Notes: generated by a model from the letters alone, not told the origin. Shown: positions 37,701-46,172, counted from the stretch's first letter. The stretch: DNA of 64,000 nucleotides from an uncultured Opitutaceae bacterium (GCA_951813085.1 OX638348.1:3357627-3421626); one strand, 5' to 3'. Translations and numbers: made by a program.

Positions 37701-38152
37701 ACGTTGTCGAAACGGCCTCCGACCCCTCCGCGAGAAGACGGCGAACGGTCCTGGCTGTCCGCTACGTTGGCGCCCGGCGTGTTCGATCCATCCGAACTAA
37801 TGCCATCACCTTGAACAAAATCATCCACAAACACCCCTGCAGAATAGGCCAGAGCTTCGTCGAAATTCGTCGCTCCCGTATCCTCCAGGAAATCCTGATT
37901 GATCACTTCGATCGCCATCGGGATGTCCTTGATCGGCGTATTCAAACTCGTTCCAGAGATCGAGTTGGTGGCCCGGTAACCCACGTCATTAGACGCATCG
38001 ACCACGAATGGCGAAAGCGTTACAAGATCTTCGCCATCGTCATCTTGACCGAACGCAGGCGCGATCAGCGACGCTGCCAAAAGCGACATGCCAACAGTCG
38101 CGCTGAAATAACCCGAGCGCGCGTCTTTTCTAGTGATTTTGGAGTTTTTCAT
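34727..38152 (-). CDS. TonB-dependent receptor (verrucomicrobial polysaccharide type)
   Basis: A 1141-residue outer-membrane transporter. Signal peptide (to about 37, LIAPAFGQ), a short acidic segment with the group-typical LVTLSPFVVDAS (possible TonB box region), plug domain (about 65-200: GTSLNTPIKDIPMAIEVINQDFLEDTGATNFDEALAYSAGV; DNVTIIRGFNVPFQNRDGFR; VDRLEVVRGPNSLLYGIGVLSGIVNVIPKRP), and a long 22-strand barrel with a terminal SYRLSLSVLF strand. It takes up oligosaccharides with energy from ExbBD-TonB (encoded at 43-45 kb). No SusD neighbour. Divergent from the LacI regulator with 332 bp of A/T-rich regulatory DNA, suggesting direct control. Substrate probably lyase products of the cluster. 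Confidence 0.93.
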   Translation of the reverse strand: MKNSKITRKDARSGYFSATVGMSLLAASLIAPAFGQDDDGEDLVTLSPFVVDASNDVGYRATNSISGTSLNTPIKDIPMAIEVINQDFLEDTGATNFDEALAYSAGVFVDDFVQGDGISSDGSNTPGANVADSQDRSPSSRGGVGGRFDNVTIIRGFNVPFQNRDGFRYGGLIAQYGTVLGGIIDTSNVDRLEVVRGPNSLLYGIGVLSGIVNVIPKRPLSAQVQSFSLGFGSDGYMRGTWDVTGPLAENFLGGQLNYRIAGVREERDHWTDFRGKELEYYVGQLQYTSEKWNVFLEGQYADQVETGIGDQHLHDNVNAALDQNFRNEFGEQFNWTRVYGGLPETYRLTGPDTHHFRREDNIMANVDFIPIENLTISAGMFLTDAREEEFDVNISTLVNEERNLDVKGVLRLRPLDPNTENSQEILDFLDENVLEFPVDFLRAEGDNRELNDYRTVRYWWDKDPEFTTSDQYRVRAAYNFDTNFFGESRANHTILVGRHDIKDVADFSQGTERINLQYADKGELNSDDPLQFRSIFDHSVIRYNGEPLAQPGREYRNAQVWFTGHYALYQGKYMNDKLGIIVGARHDRYHSRDRLYDRFDELSVFGPDYVGPPLETTGNNEVAVNPDNMTYGFFPLPDGVSEYIPNATEAETEVTKTFAANYKIRDDLTVYALQSEGLTPNTGARDGNLEGLPSERSTSAELGIKFDTMKGKLSGTVSVYKIERENALWNFEAAPAPAKWIGGINHPTAEAGQDTGFNPEWISSGFAPLSYAVDRFYFNEEGVDLGQVVKLIRDENGTLIGREIAYPDGLLGIQGQASGTTNPRSIAYLDYENLDMPAIDVNGVDTGKTWRYFIEKAFADRSRSATDFRTQAGPDSFDPILYGRSPTTTLGVNPSIANATGADVTYTDEAKGYDFQLIYSPTDNWQILFNYAHTEREATSSFSLVDVVDPESGFVFGTEYDIWVRTFGRAAFGLEEADTDGDGVVDSVTKDGAPLSLGDVSPLDLIGGLQGVSLYTGSEDSAAMWSKYSFTEGRLKNLDASLGLTYRGPAETSIPIGGTDLAANQFRTPATEERITANASLKYRWSKNDVDYQLKLNLYNLTDDQKGESVVTYLDNGVPLKRRTDVYYTPRSYRLSLSVLF

Positions 38153-38484
38153 AATTTGAATAAGTTTCCTCCCTGCAAACGATCAAACGCAAACAGATGG
38201 CGGCATCTAGAAGCGTCCATGAAGGGGTGCAGAGAATAGGAGCTTTAATTACAAGAAGATCTAAATTAATAATTATAAATCTATGCAAGCAAAATTGCGT
38301 TAAATTCGACATTATTTAAAATTATAAGTGAACTTTGCGTGCAATTGCCCGACCTATAACCGACCAATAGAGCAAGAGTTACTAATACTGAGCTTATAAT
38401 CTGCATAATAAATTTCAATCTTGCTTTATAACTATAAGCCGTCCTATAAATCGGATCTGATCGATTTTCGCCCTGAGAACCTGA
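38153..38484. promoter_or_regulatory. Divergent TonB receptor/lacI regulatory region with a cluster of TTATAA-type operator candidates
   Basis: No gene. Four related A/T elements are visible: inverted TTATAATTATTA at 38267-38278 (identical to those at 10571 and 16364); inverted ACTTATAATT at 38320-38329 (shared 10-mer with both); CTTATAAT at 38392-38399; and the symmetrical TTATA-AC-TATAA at 38426-38437. The repetition between a transporter and a LacI gene is typical of an autoregulated operator region. The core is A/T throughout and lacks the central CG of many LacI operators. Confidence 0.5.
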
Positions 38485-39549
38485 ATGTCAAAGACACGTA
38501 CTTCCCGAATCTCCCAAACCCAAATCGCAAAGGAATTGGGCTTTTCTCAAGCGCTGGTTTCGATGGCGTTGAATGGGAGGAAAAAGGGCATTTCCGAGGA
38601 AACGTACAAGACGATTTGGGACTACGCCCTTCAGCATGGCTATTCGCCTAGGGGAATGAGCATCGATACGGCCAAAGAGAATATCGCCGTAACTACGATT
38701 GGTTACATACTGCGGTCTCCCTTGAAGCTGGCGACCAAGAGCAACTTCTTCAGCCACATTCACCAAGGACTCTATGACCAGCTGGACTCCGATGAGATAA
38801 AGACAATATTTCTGGGTTCGGAAGGGGATATCGCCAAAGCGGACGAGGAAACGCCGTTGCGTCTCCCCGAATCGATTCGAGGCATCGCGATAATGGGCGA
38901 AGTGCAGCCTGACTTTTTCGAGAAGATACGCTCTCTAGGACGGCCTATCGTCTACGTTTCGGCACGATCTACTGGGAAGAGCCACTCCGTCCTTTCCAAT
39001 GAAGGCGAGTCAGCCGAATTGCTGGTTGATCACCTTTACAAGCTCGGGCATCGTCGTTTTGCTTGGCTCGGAGGCAACAAGGGAATGGGACGCCACAAGG
39101 ACCGATTGGAGGGGCTCCAGAAAGCCCTCGCCTCCCGTGATCTGCAAATTGACGATTCCTTTCTTCTCAAAAGCAAAGACGCCGACCGGAACGAGGGATT
39201 CGACTTCGCCCGCAAGATAACGCAGGGGGCCTCCAAGGACTCGATTCCAACTGCGTGGGTGTGCTTAAATGGCCTGGTCGCTCGCGGAGCGATCAACTGC
39301 TTTTTTCAAGATGGATTCAAGGTTGGCTCCGAGGTGAGCGTAGCCGCATTCGACATGACGAGCGTATGCCAAGAGGAGCATCCCACCATCACGTGCGCTG
39401 GAGCCAATCCCGAGGATATGGGCGCAGAGGCGGGCAATATCCTTATCCGTTCGATCAAAGGAGAATCGAGCGCGCTTTCCGACGTGACCTTGCCCTCGTC
39501 ATTCGTGGCTGGTGAGTCAACTGGTCCCGTACAGGCTGACGGTTCCTAA
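38485..39549 (+). CDS. LacI-family transcription regulator
   Basis: A 354-residue sugar-responsive regulator. N-terminal HTH (residues 8-56): RISQTQIAKELGFSQALVSMALNGRKKGISEETYKTIWDYALQHGYSP. The periplasmic-binding-like effector domain starts at about 70 (TTIGYILRSP) and shows family landmarks IRGIAIMGE, HRRFAWLGG, DSIPTAWVCLNGLVARGAINCF, VSVAAFDMTS and PTITCAGANPEDMGAEAGNILI. The hinge helix is less typical than in LacI/PurR. Divergent from the TonB receptor. It is the likely regulator of the symporter, isomerase/lyase operon and TonB receptor through the shared A/T element; with the GntR-type regulator broken it may be the only working local regulator. Confidence 0.92.
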   Translation: MSKTRTSRISQTQIAKELGFSQALVSMALNGRKKGISEETYKTIWDYALQHGYSPRGMSIDTAKENIAVTTIGYILRSPLKLATKSNFFSHIHQGLYDQLDSDEIKTIFLGSEGDIAKADEETPLRLPESIRGIAIMGEVQPDFFEKIRSLGRPIVYVSARSTGKSHSVLSNEGESAELLVDHLYKLGHRRFAWLGGNKGMGRHKDRLEGLQKALASRDLQIDDSFLLKSKDADRNEGFDFARKITQGASKDSIPTAWVCLNGLVARGAINCFFQDGFKVGSEVSVAAFDMTSVCQEEHPTITCAGANPEDMGAEAGNILIRSIKGESSALSDVTLPSSFVAGESTGPVQADGS

Positions 39550-39578
39550 TTCGTATTCGAAACGGTCATACACCTTGT

Positions 39579-39603
39579 TTCAAGGCTGGACACCTGCCTT
39601 GAA
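39579..39603. terminator. Hairpin between convergent genes, possible bidirectional terminator
   Basis: TTCAAGGC (39579-39586) pairs with GCCTTGAA (39596-39603) across a nine-base loop, directly between the ends of the LacI gene and the convergent membrane-protein gene. Position supports a terminator; there is no T-tract on either side, so the strength is doubtful. Confidence 0.4.
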
Positions 39604-40050
39604 TCACAGAGCGGTAAGCATGAACACGACTACCGAGGCGACGTAGCAGGTCAGGCCAGCCACGAGAAGCAACATCGCTAGGCGGTAGGATCGCGTGCGA
39701 CGATTGCGGCGCTCAATTATCCCCACCAGCGTTTCTTGCATGCTGTCGCCTCGATACCGCGTAATCCACTGAAGGTCGAAGGCGCTTAGCAGCAAGCTTC
39801 CCCCCGCTGACAACACCAAGCAGAGGCCGGCGATCAACGCCATTTTCGAATAGGGGCCCGAAGCAGCGATGCTCGGTCCCGAAAATCCGGTAATCGTGAG
39901 GCAGATGGTTACCAAGCTAAGCAGAATTTGCGATCTCACCTGAAGCGTCGAGAACGCATCGCGCAAATTGCCGTAGATCTCAGAGAAATTTTCTTCGCCA
40001 TATATTGACTGAAGGTGGGCGAGCTCCTCCTTTGGGTCTAGTCGCTGCAC
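39604..40050 (-). CDS. Small membrane protein of unknown function
   Basis: A 148-residue protein, GTG start. An N-terminal cytoplasmic segment (LQSIYGEENFSEIYGNLRDAFSTLQVRSQ) is followed by three predicted membrane helices (about 43-65, 72-92, 124-146), with a basic loop ERRNRRTRSYR before the last. Family not recognised; small Pycsar/SAVED-type or DUF-type membrane partners have similar layouts but nothing here proves such a role. Fourteen bp separate it from the HEAT-repeat gene upstream, so the two are probably co-transcribed. Confidence 0.65.
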   Translation of the reverse strand: MQRLDPKEELAHLQSIYGEENFSEIYGNLRDAFSTLQVRSQILLSLVTICLTITGFSGPSIAASGPYSKMALIAGLCLVLSAGGSLLLSAFDLQWITRYRGDSMQETLVGIIERRNRRTRSYRLAMLLLVAGLTCYVASVVVFMLTAL

Positions 40051-40063
40051 CTTCGCCTAAAAA

Positions 40064-41533
40064 CTATAGCGCCTCAACGCGGGACTTAAGCGACTCCGAA
40101 CCAAATTCCGGCGCGAGTTTCTTCAGCAGGGAAATGATTAGCCGCTCGGTTTCTCCAGTCGACTTCCTGGAAATCGAGTACAGCTGATCCAGATCGCTCT
40201 CGTCTGCGATCACTGAAAGGGTCTTGAGAGCTCCTTTTGAGAAGTCCGCATTCTCGTGGGAAACGAACTCCAGCAATCGCTCCTTCGCGCCCGGTACATT
40301 CCGGTATGCAAGAACCTCTTGCGCAAGCAGCACGTCCTTCTCGACTCCTGAGCTCAACATATCGTTTAGCCAATCATTTAGCGCAGGCGAGTCCAACTGA
40401 GCCAGGGCAAGGGAAGCTTTGATTTTCAAGGCGCGGCTCCCCTCGTCGAAGGTTCTCAGAAGAGCGCCGATCGATCGGACAGAGCCCACTTCCCCAAGTA
40501 GCTCCAAGGTATTGAGCTGGAGGGCTTCATCCCCATTTTCAAAAATCTGCAACCCAATCGTTTCCGCAGTTTCTGGACGGACGTTGCGCAAGCCTGCAAG
40601 CAGAACCGCAAGATCGTCTCCGCTCATCTGAATCGCCCGATCCAGTACGAGGGACTGGCAATCATCGACGCCACTGGCCAGTCCAGATTCGATTGCGATG
40701 GAACGCATATCCAGATCGTCGCTCTCAAGCCCGGCCTCTAAAACCTCGAGAGCTCGATCATCCTTGCGTCCAATCAACTCACGGAGCGCAGCTCTTCGTG
40801 TAGAGATGCTTGAGCCACTTTCAAAGATATCTGCAATCGTATCAGCATCGATCGATGAATGCGACAGTAGTGAACGCTCAACTACGCCTGCAACACCCTT
40901 GGAAAGGCCTGACCCGTAAGCAGCTTTCAATGTATTTAGCGCTTTCGCGCCGCCAATTTCACCCAGAGCCCATGCCGCAACGGAAGCGACCACGTCCGAA
41001 TCGCTATTTAGTTCCTTACCGAGAAACCCAATCGATGACGACTCTCCTCGATGAGCGAGCGATCGTATAATATCCTTTTTCCCTGACTCATCCATTTTTG
41101 AGTACGCCTTCTTCAGGGCATTCGCCGCTTTATTGCCTTTAATGGACTCGATGGCTTTGCGGGCGTTCTCAGCGAGAAGCGCGTCCTCTTCCATCATCAG
41201 TTTAGCCAGAGGTGCCACCGCCTTGGACGTACCCACCCTAGCGAGCTGGCGCAAAATATACTTCTTTGCCTCGCGAGACGATTCGGGCTGGGAGAGAGCA
41301 TACAACAAGTCCCCCGTAATTTCTGCAGCGCCACCGGATTTCTCAGGCGCTGTTGCAGCCGAAACGAGTATTTCCAAGTTTCGCCTCGCAGTGTATTGCG
41401 CATCTGGATCGCTGTTTTCAAATTCCTTGGCAATGCTGAGCACTTCTTCTCTGTATTCACCTGCAAAGGACGAAACCGAAATCGCGGCTGCCAAAGCGCC
41501 TACGGCGCATTTCCTGATCAAATCTAACTTCAT
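40064..41533 (-). CDS. Exported HEAT-repeat protein
   Basis: A 489-residue protein with a signal peptide (MKLDLIRKCAVGALAAAISVSSFAGE, cut near residue 24) and about ten HEAT/PBS-lyase-type helical repeats: VGTSKAVAPLAKLMMEEDALLAENARKAI, SSIGFLGKELNSDSDVVASVAAWALGEIG, GSVRSIGALLRTFDEGSRALKIKASLALAQL, VPGAKERLLEFV. Such solenoids are protein-binding scaffolds, in this phylum often periplasmic. I chose ATG 41533 over a TTG five codons upstream because it puts the signal peptide in register. Neighbours: Gfo/Idh/MocA oxidoreductase upstream (27 bp) and a small membrane protein downstream. Partner unknown. Confidence 0.82.
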   Translation of the reverse strand: MKLDLIRKCAVGALAAAISVSSFAGEYREEVLSIAKEFENSDPDAQYTARRNLEILVSAATAPEKSGGAAEITGDLLYALSQPESSREAKKYILRQLARVGTSKAVAPLAKLMMEEDALLAENARKAIESIKGNKAANALKKAYSKMDESGKKDIIRSLAHRGESSSIGFLGKELNSDSDVVASVAAWALGEIGGAKALNTLKAAYGSGLSKGVAGVVERSLLSHSSIDADTIADIFESGSSISTRRAALRELIGRKDDRALEVLEAGLESDDLDMRSIAIESGLASGVDDCQSLVLDRAIQMSGDDLAVLLAGLRNVRPETAETIGLQIFENGDEALQLNTLELLGEVGSVRSIGALLRTFDEGSRALKIKASLALAQLDSPALNDWLNDMLSSGVEKDVLLAQEVLAYRNVPGAKERLLEFVSHENADFSKGALKTLSVIADESDLDQLYSISRKSTGETERLIISLLKKLAPEFGSESLKSRVEAL

Positions 41534-41560
41534 ATACAAAATTTGCAATATTTGCGGCTC

Positions 41561-42850
41561 TTATCCCAGGAGCCCATAAGGAGCGCGTCGCGGGCGGCTC
41601 ATCCATTTAGCCGCTTCTGCATCCCCTACTATAGTTTCCTTGACTGGATCCCAGCGTAATGGGCGCTTCAATCTTTCGGAAATCCCTGACAAGTGGCAGA
41701 TCGTCGCAGTTCTGTGACCGATCTCGACATGGCAGATAGGCTGTTTCCGCGTGCGAATCGAGTTGAGCCAATCGGCTCGATGGTCACTCGACTCGTAAAG
41801 ACGAGTGTCTCCGGGCTTCAAAACCATATTCTTGAGAGAGGCGACCTTTGTATCCAATTTATCGCCACGGCTCACCATGACTTCACCTTCTTCTCCATAG
41901 AAGTGGATCATATGCTCTCGCCCACTGCCTTGCCTTCCGTAGCCTCGTATGATCTTCGTCCCGTCCTCATAGACGTAGTATTGCTCCGTCCCGCCTTTGT
42001 AACCCTTGGGGACGAATTCCACGGGACCGGTATCATCTCTCCCAAGCGCCCATTGAATGATATCGTAATGGTGCGCTCCCCAGTCGCCATTCTTGCGAGA
42101 GCCATAGTCCCAGAAGCGTCGCCAGCCGCCTCCATAGTCGCCTTTGATACGTTCAAAATTGTAGGGCTCCCAAGGAGCCGGGCCGAGCCACCGATCATAA
42201 TTCAATTCCGGCGGAATCGGCTCTTCCTTGTACTGAGTCGGTTCAGGGAATGCGCCCAAACGCGCATGGATCGTATGCACTTTCCCGATATAGCCATTGA
42301 GCACGAGCTCAGCGGCTTTTCGGAACGCGCCATTAGATCGCTGCTGCGAGCCTACTTGCAATATATTCCCATATCGCTCACAGGTTTCGCGCATGACCTT
42401 CCCCTCCTCAATGGTCAAGGTCATCGGTTTTTCGACGTAGACATCCTTGCCATTCTTCATGGCCTCGATCGATATCTGAGCGTGCCAGTGATCCGGCGTT
42501 CCCACCACAACGGCGTCAACGTCAGACCGGGCCATAACGTCTTCGTAATACTCGTAAGTGTCGCAACCGCGTCCCTTGGTTTCCTTAACCTCAGCTAAGG
42601 CCGCATCCAGCTTCCGGGAATCGACATCGCAAAGGGCGACTACTTCCACCGAATCACGACCTAAGTGGTACTTCCGGTGGCCGTGCATGATCTTGCCATG
42701 ACCAATCAATCCAATGTTTATGCGGCTATTGGGCCCGGTATTCTTGCCGCCAAGGCCAAGCACAGACGACGGTAGGAAGATGGGGGCGGAAATCGCGGCC
42801 GCGGTTTTGAGCGAAGACTTTAGGGCGGTACGCCGAGAGATCTTTTTCAT
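41561..42850 (-). CDS. Gfo/Idh/MocA-family oxidoreductase with Tat signal
   Basis: A 429-residue NAD(P)-dependent dehydrogenase-like protein, exported. Start at ATG 42850 gives a Tat-type leader MKKISRRTALKSSLKTAAAIS; the longer frame from 42943 has an implausible extension. Rossmann part INIGLIGHGKIMHGHRKYH ... VEVVALCDVDSRKLDAALAE ... VDAVVVGTPDHWHAQISIEAMKNGKDVYVEKPMTLTIEEGKVMRET with the conserved EKP motif; substrate half with GDWGAHHYDIIQWALG (the GG/HxxD-type motif). The planctomycete/verrucomicrobial exported Gfo/Idh group acts on sugars. Lies between the tonB operon and a HEAT-repeat protein, all on the minus strand. Confidence 0.92.
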   Translation of the reverse strand: MKKISRRTALKSSLKTAAAISAPIFLPSSVLGLGGKNTGPNSRINIGLIGHGKIMHGHRKYHLGRDSVEVVALCDVDSRKLDAALAEVKETKGRGCDTYEYYEDVMARSDVDAVVVGTPDHWHAQISIEAMKNGKDVYVEKPMTLTIEEGKVMRETCERYGNILQVGSQQRSNGAFRKAAELVLNGYIGKVHTIHARLGAFPEPTQYKEEPIPPELNYDRWLGPAPWEPYNFERIKGDYGGGWRRFWDYGSRKNGDWGAHHYDIIQWALGRDDTGPVEFVPKGYKGGTEQYYVYEDGTKIIRGYGRQGSGREHMIHFYGEEGEVMVSRGDKLDTKVASLKNMVLKPGDTRLYESSDHRADWLNSIRTRKQPICHVEIGHRTATICHLSGISERLKRPLRWDPVKETIVGDAEAAKWMSRPRRAPYGLLG

Positions 42851-42944
42851 AACGGGTTGGGTATTTGAATCCAAGAAAAGCGCATACAAAAGCATGCGCA
42901 GGGCCAAGGGCCAGCGAAATAAAACCCGGCTCTCCAGATTCAAG

Positions 42945-43703
42945 TCAACGATCCCGCTGCATTACGGTAAAGGTCAGGGTCTCGGTACTCGTGAATCCGG
43001 GAGGCTTCGTAAACTGGGATAGACGCTTTATAGCGTCCACCACCTTGCGATCATATTCGGGATCACCGCTCGATGTGGTCACTCGAGCGCCCGTGAGCCG
43101 ACCTGTCGGCGCCAAGCTGAACTCGACCCGCGTTTTCAAGGCAACTCCGACGAAGGGATGAATTTCGACTGAATTCAAGATGGCTTGCCGCAGCTGAGCG
43201 AAATAGGACTCCAGCTTGCTCTGGTCCGACGCGCTCATCGAATCGAGCGTCGTCGATTGCAATTCGACATTCACATTGGACAATCGCTCGCGGAGCTTTT
43301 CTAGATCCGGACTCAGGTCCACCTTTCGCTGAGTCCTCGGCGTTTGCTTGGGGATTCGCTGCTCTATGATCGGGTTCGATTTTCGAAACTCCTCGATGCT
43401 CATCGTCTTGCGCTCTGGCTCGACTGGAATCAGCTCCTCGGGCTCGGGATCCGACTCGTCTACTAGCTCGGGAGGTTCCGGGATTTCGATTTCTTCAATC
43501 GGAGGAAGATCCAGTTCTTCGGGCTTATACTCGATAGGCGTCATTGGAGTCGGCGCAGCAGCGGAAGGCGGCGAATACAACTCGAACACCAGCTCTTCCG
43601 GCTTCTTCTCCGGTTGAATCATCGACTTGACGAGGAAGAACACAATTACAGCGAAGTGTATGCTTGCGGAAAATATCAGCGGTCCTTTCTCGTCGAAGTA
43701 CAT
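42945..43703 (-). CDS. tonB: TonB family energy transducer
   Basis: A 252-residue periplasm-spanning protein that carries energy from ExbBD to outer-membrane receptors. One N-terminal helix (about 9-25: LIFSASIHFAVIVFFLVKS), a Pro/Glu-rich spacer (about 35-110: PPIEEIEIPEPPELVDESDPEPEELIPVEPE), and a C-terminal TonB domain (about 165-250: LRQAILNSVEIHPFVGVALKTRVEFSLAPTGRLTGARVTTSSGDPEYDRKVVDAIKRL). The spacer is unusually acidic compared with the Pro-Lys type of enterobacteria. Last gene of exbB-exbD-tonB, spacing 24 bp to exbD. Confidence 0.9.
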   Translation of the reverse strand: MYFDEKGPLIFSASIHFAVIVFFLVKSMIQPEKKPEELVFELYSPPSAAAPTPMTPIEYKPEELDLPPIEEIEIPEPPELVDESDPEPEELIPVEPERKTMSIEEFRKSNPIIEQRIPKQTPRTQRKVDLSPDLEKLRERLSNVNVELQSTTLDSMSASDQSKLESYFAQLRQAILNSVEIHPFVGVALKTRVEFSLAPTGRLTGARVTTSSGDPEYDRKVVDAIKRLSQFTKPPGFTSTETLTFTVMQRDR

Positions 43704-43727
43704 TCTTATTCAAATCGCTGCTGCGCT

Positions 43728-44147
43728 CTACTGTTCCTCGGGCCGCGTTACGAGATTGATTCGCTTCAGCTGATTTTGTTTCAGCAAATCCAGCAGGGTC
43801 ACCACATTCTGGTACGGCGTATCTCCATTAGCCCGTATCGACAGGACCGGAGGCTCACGCATCTCGCCGAACCGAACGAGATCATTCTCAAGATCCAAGG
43901 GGCTAATCGGGTTGCCATCCATTCGATACCCTTCGGGCGTGACTAACAAATCTACCGTCTCCGGAGTAGACGTAGAAGCGCTCTCCGATGCCATCGGCAG
44001 ATCGATTTCCATCAGCTGCTCCTTCTCGATAAGCGGCGTACTGATCATGAAAATAATCAGCAATGCGAACCCCAAGTCGATCAAGGCCGTCACATTCAGC
44101 TCTGAATTCGCCTCCAACGGCTTTTTTCTATGGAACGATCGCGCCAT
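43728..44147 (-). CDS. exbD: ExbD/TolR-family biopolymer transport protein
   Basis: A 139-residue inner-membrane protein with one helix (about 20-40: LNVTALIDLGFALLIIFMISTPLI). It contains the proton-path Asp in the LIDLGFALLIIFMI motif. The periplasmic part has VDLLVTPEGYRMDGNPIS and VLSIRANGDTPYQNVVTLLDLLKQNQLKRINLVT, the standard ExbD/TolR fold. Thirteen bp after exbB and 24 bp before tonB; one energising complex. ExbD and TolR cannot be told apart by sequence alone, but the adjacent TonB gene favours ExbD. Confidence 0.92.
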   Translation of the reverse strand: MARSFHRKKPLEANSELNVTALIDLGFALLIIFMISTPLIEKEQLMEIDLPMASESASTSTPETVDLLVTPEGYRMDGNPISPLDLENDLVRFGEMREPPVLSIRANGDTPYQNVVTLLDLLKQNQLKRINLVTRPEEQ

Positions 44148-44160
44148 TGATGCAAGGGGC

Positions 44161-44862
44161 TTAACGGCTCTCCAGCTCGATCATATCCGCCAGGGCGCTA
44201 GCGAAATTTTCGAGCTCCGTCACCAAAACCTTGGTACGCGAAAGAAGATAATTATAGCCAAAGACTGAAGGGATGGCGACGCACAAGCCGGCAACCGTCG
44301 TCAATAGAGCGCCCGATACGCCCGGGGCCAGATTCTGGAGCGTAGCCGACGCTTGCAAACCCACCGCGCCGAAGGCGTCCATGACGCCCCACACAGTTCC
44401 AAGCAACCCAAAGAACGGGGCGCCGGAAACGATTGTAGCCAGGAAAATCATGCTGGACTCGTAATTGAGCGTCTTGTTCGCCAAAGCGCGCTGCAGGGCA
44501 TTTTCCACGTGCTCAATACGAGCCGTGCGCAGCTGTTCGATGCTTTCACCCGCCTTGGGATCTATCCGATGGTAGGCTTCGATCGCGTCGGTGTACAGCG
44601 CTGCATAGGGAATGCGCTTGGGAGCCTTGAATGTAGCCGGCGCATCCAGTATCGAGCCAAGGCGATGCAGCGATTGCTCGAAGCCCAAGTTGAACAACCG
44701 CAATCGCTTCAATTCCCAGTATTTTCCCAGCATGACTGCCCAAGCGCAAACGCTGAAAAACGCTAGGGCGAAGATGATGAATTTTCCAGCCGGATTGCTT
44801 TGGCTGAAGTAGGTGAAGACATTTGGCCCGCCGATGGCGGCTATGAATGAAGTGACGACCAT
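44161..44862 (-). CDS. exbB: ExbB/TolQ-family proton channel protein
   Basis: A 233-residue MotA/TolQ/ExbB protein with three helices (about 25-45, 137-158, 173-195). The conserved GAPFFGLLGTVWGVMDAFGAVGLQASATLQNLAPGVSGALLTTVAGLCVAIPSVFGYN block forms the proton path with the ExbD Asp. I use ATG 44862 (MVVTSFIAAIGGPNVF) because the upstream extension (from 44955) is basic, non-conserved and runs back toward the divergent promoter. First gene of the tonB operon. Confidence 0.92.
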   Translation of the reverse strand: MVVTSFIAAIGGPNVFTYFSQSNPAGKFIIFALAFFSVCAWAVMLGKYWELKRLRLFNLGFEQSLHRLGSILDAPATFKAPKRIPYAALYTDAIEAYHRIDPKAGESIEQLRTARIEHVENALQRALANKTLNYESSMIFLATIVSGAPFFGLLGTVWGVMDAFGAVGLQASATLQNLAPGVSGALLTTVAGLCVAIPSVFGYNYLLSRTKVLVTELENFASALADMIELESR

Positions 44863-45056
44863 TGAGTTCTGATAATTGCAGCTAGGGCTCGGCTTTCCGA
44901 TCCGCCCTAGTCCTTTGAAACCATGGGCTCTGGGACGTTCAATAATTTTCCCCAACGCGGAGGAAAATTAACACTTGTTTCGCTCGATAGAGAATTACGG
45001 TTGCTATGAGAACAATCCTTGCTCTTATTCCCAATCGATAGCACCAGAACGATTTC

Positions 45057-46172
45057 ATGGAATATATACAACGCGCATTAAAAGAGTTGCAGGACAAGCG
45101 AGGCAACCAATCAGGGAAGAGCGTTCTCGTTGGGCTCGATGGGTTTGTGGATACGATCATCCATCTCGTGGCCAAGCGCCATGGTCTGGGAGAGGATTTC
45201 TCCCGCCTGGAAACGATCGAGGATTTTGGCAATCGCATGCTAGCCGCCGCAGGGAAAAGCGCCAATCTCGAGATGTACCCGAAAATGGAAAAGCTGGGAG
45301 GGAACGGCCCTATTATGGCCAACGCCCTTTGCGCGACCGGTTTCCCCCTTATCTATATCGGAGCTTTGGGAAAAGGCGCCGTCCATCCCGTATTTCAGGA
45401 TTTCGCGAAAAAGACCAACGCCATCAGCGTATCCGATCCTGGCTTGACCAACGCGCTTGAGTTCAACGACGGCAAGATTATGATGGGCATCACCAACACG
45501 TTGGAAGCCCTTACCTACGAGTCGATCGTCGAGACCATGGGCGAAGGCGCATTCCTTGACACGCTCTCCCGCTCAAATCTAGTCGCCCTCGTCAACTGGA
45601 CGATGATTCCGCACATGACGGAAATCTTCGCAGCCCTCACGGACAAGGTGCTTCCAAGCCTGCCTCCGATTGATGGAGGTCGTACATTCTTTTTCGACCT
45701 CGCGGATCCAGAGAAACGAGCTCAAAGCGAGCTAGTAGCAGCCTTGCACGCGATCGCCAAGTTCCAGAACCATGGCAACGTTACCTTAGGCCTGAACTTG
45801 AAGGAAGGGCAGCAAGTGAGCGACGCCTTCGAACTGGGCGAAAAAGGAGAAGACGACGGTTCGCTCAAGCGACTGGCCGCCAAGATACGCCGACAGCTCA
45901 ACGTCAGCGCCGTTGTGGTTCATCCAACCCGTTGCGCTGCTTGCGCTACCAAGGATGGCGAATGGTGCGTTGACGGGCCTTACGTCGAGAATCCGAAAAT
46001 CACCACCGGCGCCGGCGACCACTTCAACGCGGGCTTCTCCATCGGTCAGCTGCTCGGTCTCAGTCCCGAAGCCTGCCTCACAGTGGGCGTATCGGGCTCG
46101 GGCTACTACGTGCGAACGGCAGTGAGCCCCTCTCTCAACGACATCGAAGGATTTCTCAGAAGCTGGGAGTAG
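45057..46172 (+). CDS. PfkB-family carbohydrate kinase
   Basis: A 371-residue ribokinase-like kinase, cytoplasmic. Seen: substrate-side motif KLGGNGPIMANALCATGFPLIYIGALGKG (the GGNxxN signature) and the ATP/anion-hole signature PKITTGAGDHFNAGFSIGQLLGL with the catalytic Asp of GAGD. An N-terminal VLVGLDGFVDTII strand replaces the usual VVxGxxNxD. Substrate not readable; KDG kinase would complete the alginate pathway, but the gene is clustered with tmk and holB rather than with the lyases. Six bp separate it from tmk. Confidence 0.86.
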   Translation: MEYIQRALKELQDKRGNQSGKSVLVGLDGFVDTIIHLVAKRHGLGEDFSRLETIEDFGNRMLAAAGKSANLEMYPKMEKLGGNGPIMANALCATGFPLIYIGALGKGAVHPVFQDFAKKTNAISVSDPGLTNALEFNDGKIMMGITNTLEALTYESIVETMGEGAFLDTLSRSNLVALVNWTMIPHMTEIFAALTDKVLPSLPPIDGGRTFFFDLADPEKRAQSELVAALHAIAKFQNHGNVTLGLNLKEGQQVSDAFELGEKGEDDGSLKRLAAKIRRQLNVSAVVVHPTRCAACATKDGEWCVDGPYVENPKITTGAGDHFNAGFSIGQLLGLSPEACLTVGVSGSGYYVRTAVSPSLNDIEGFLRSWE

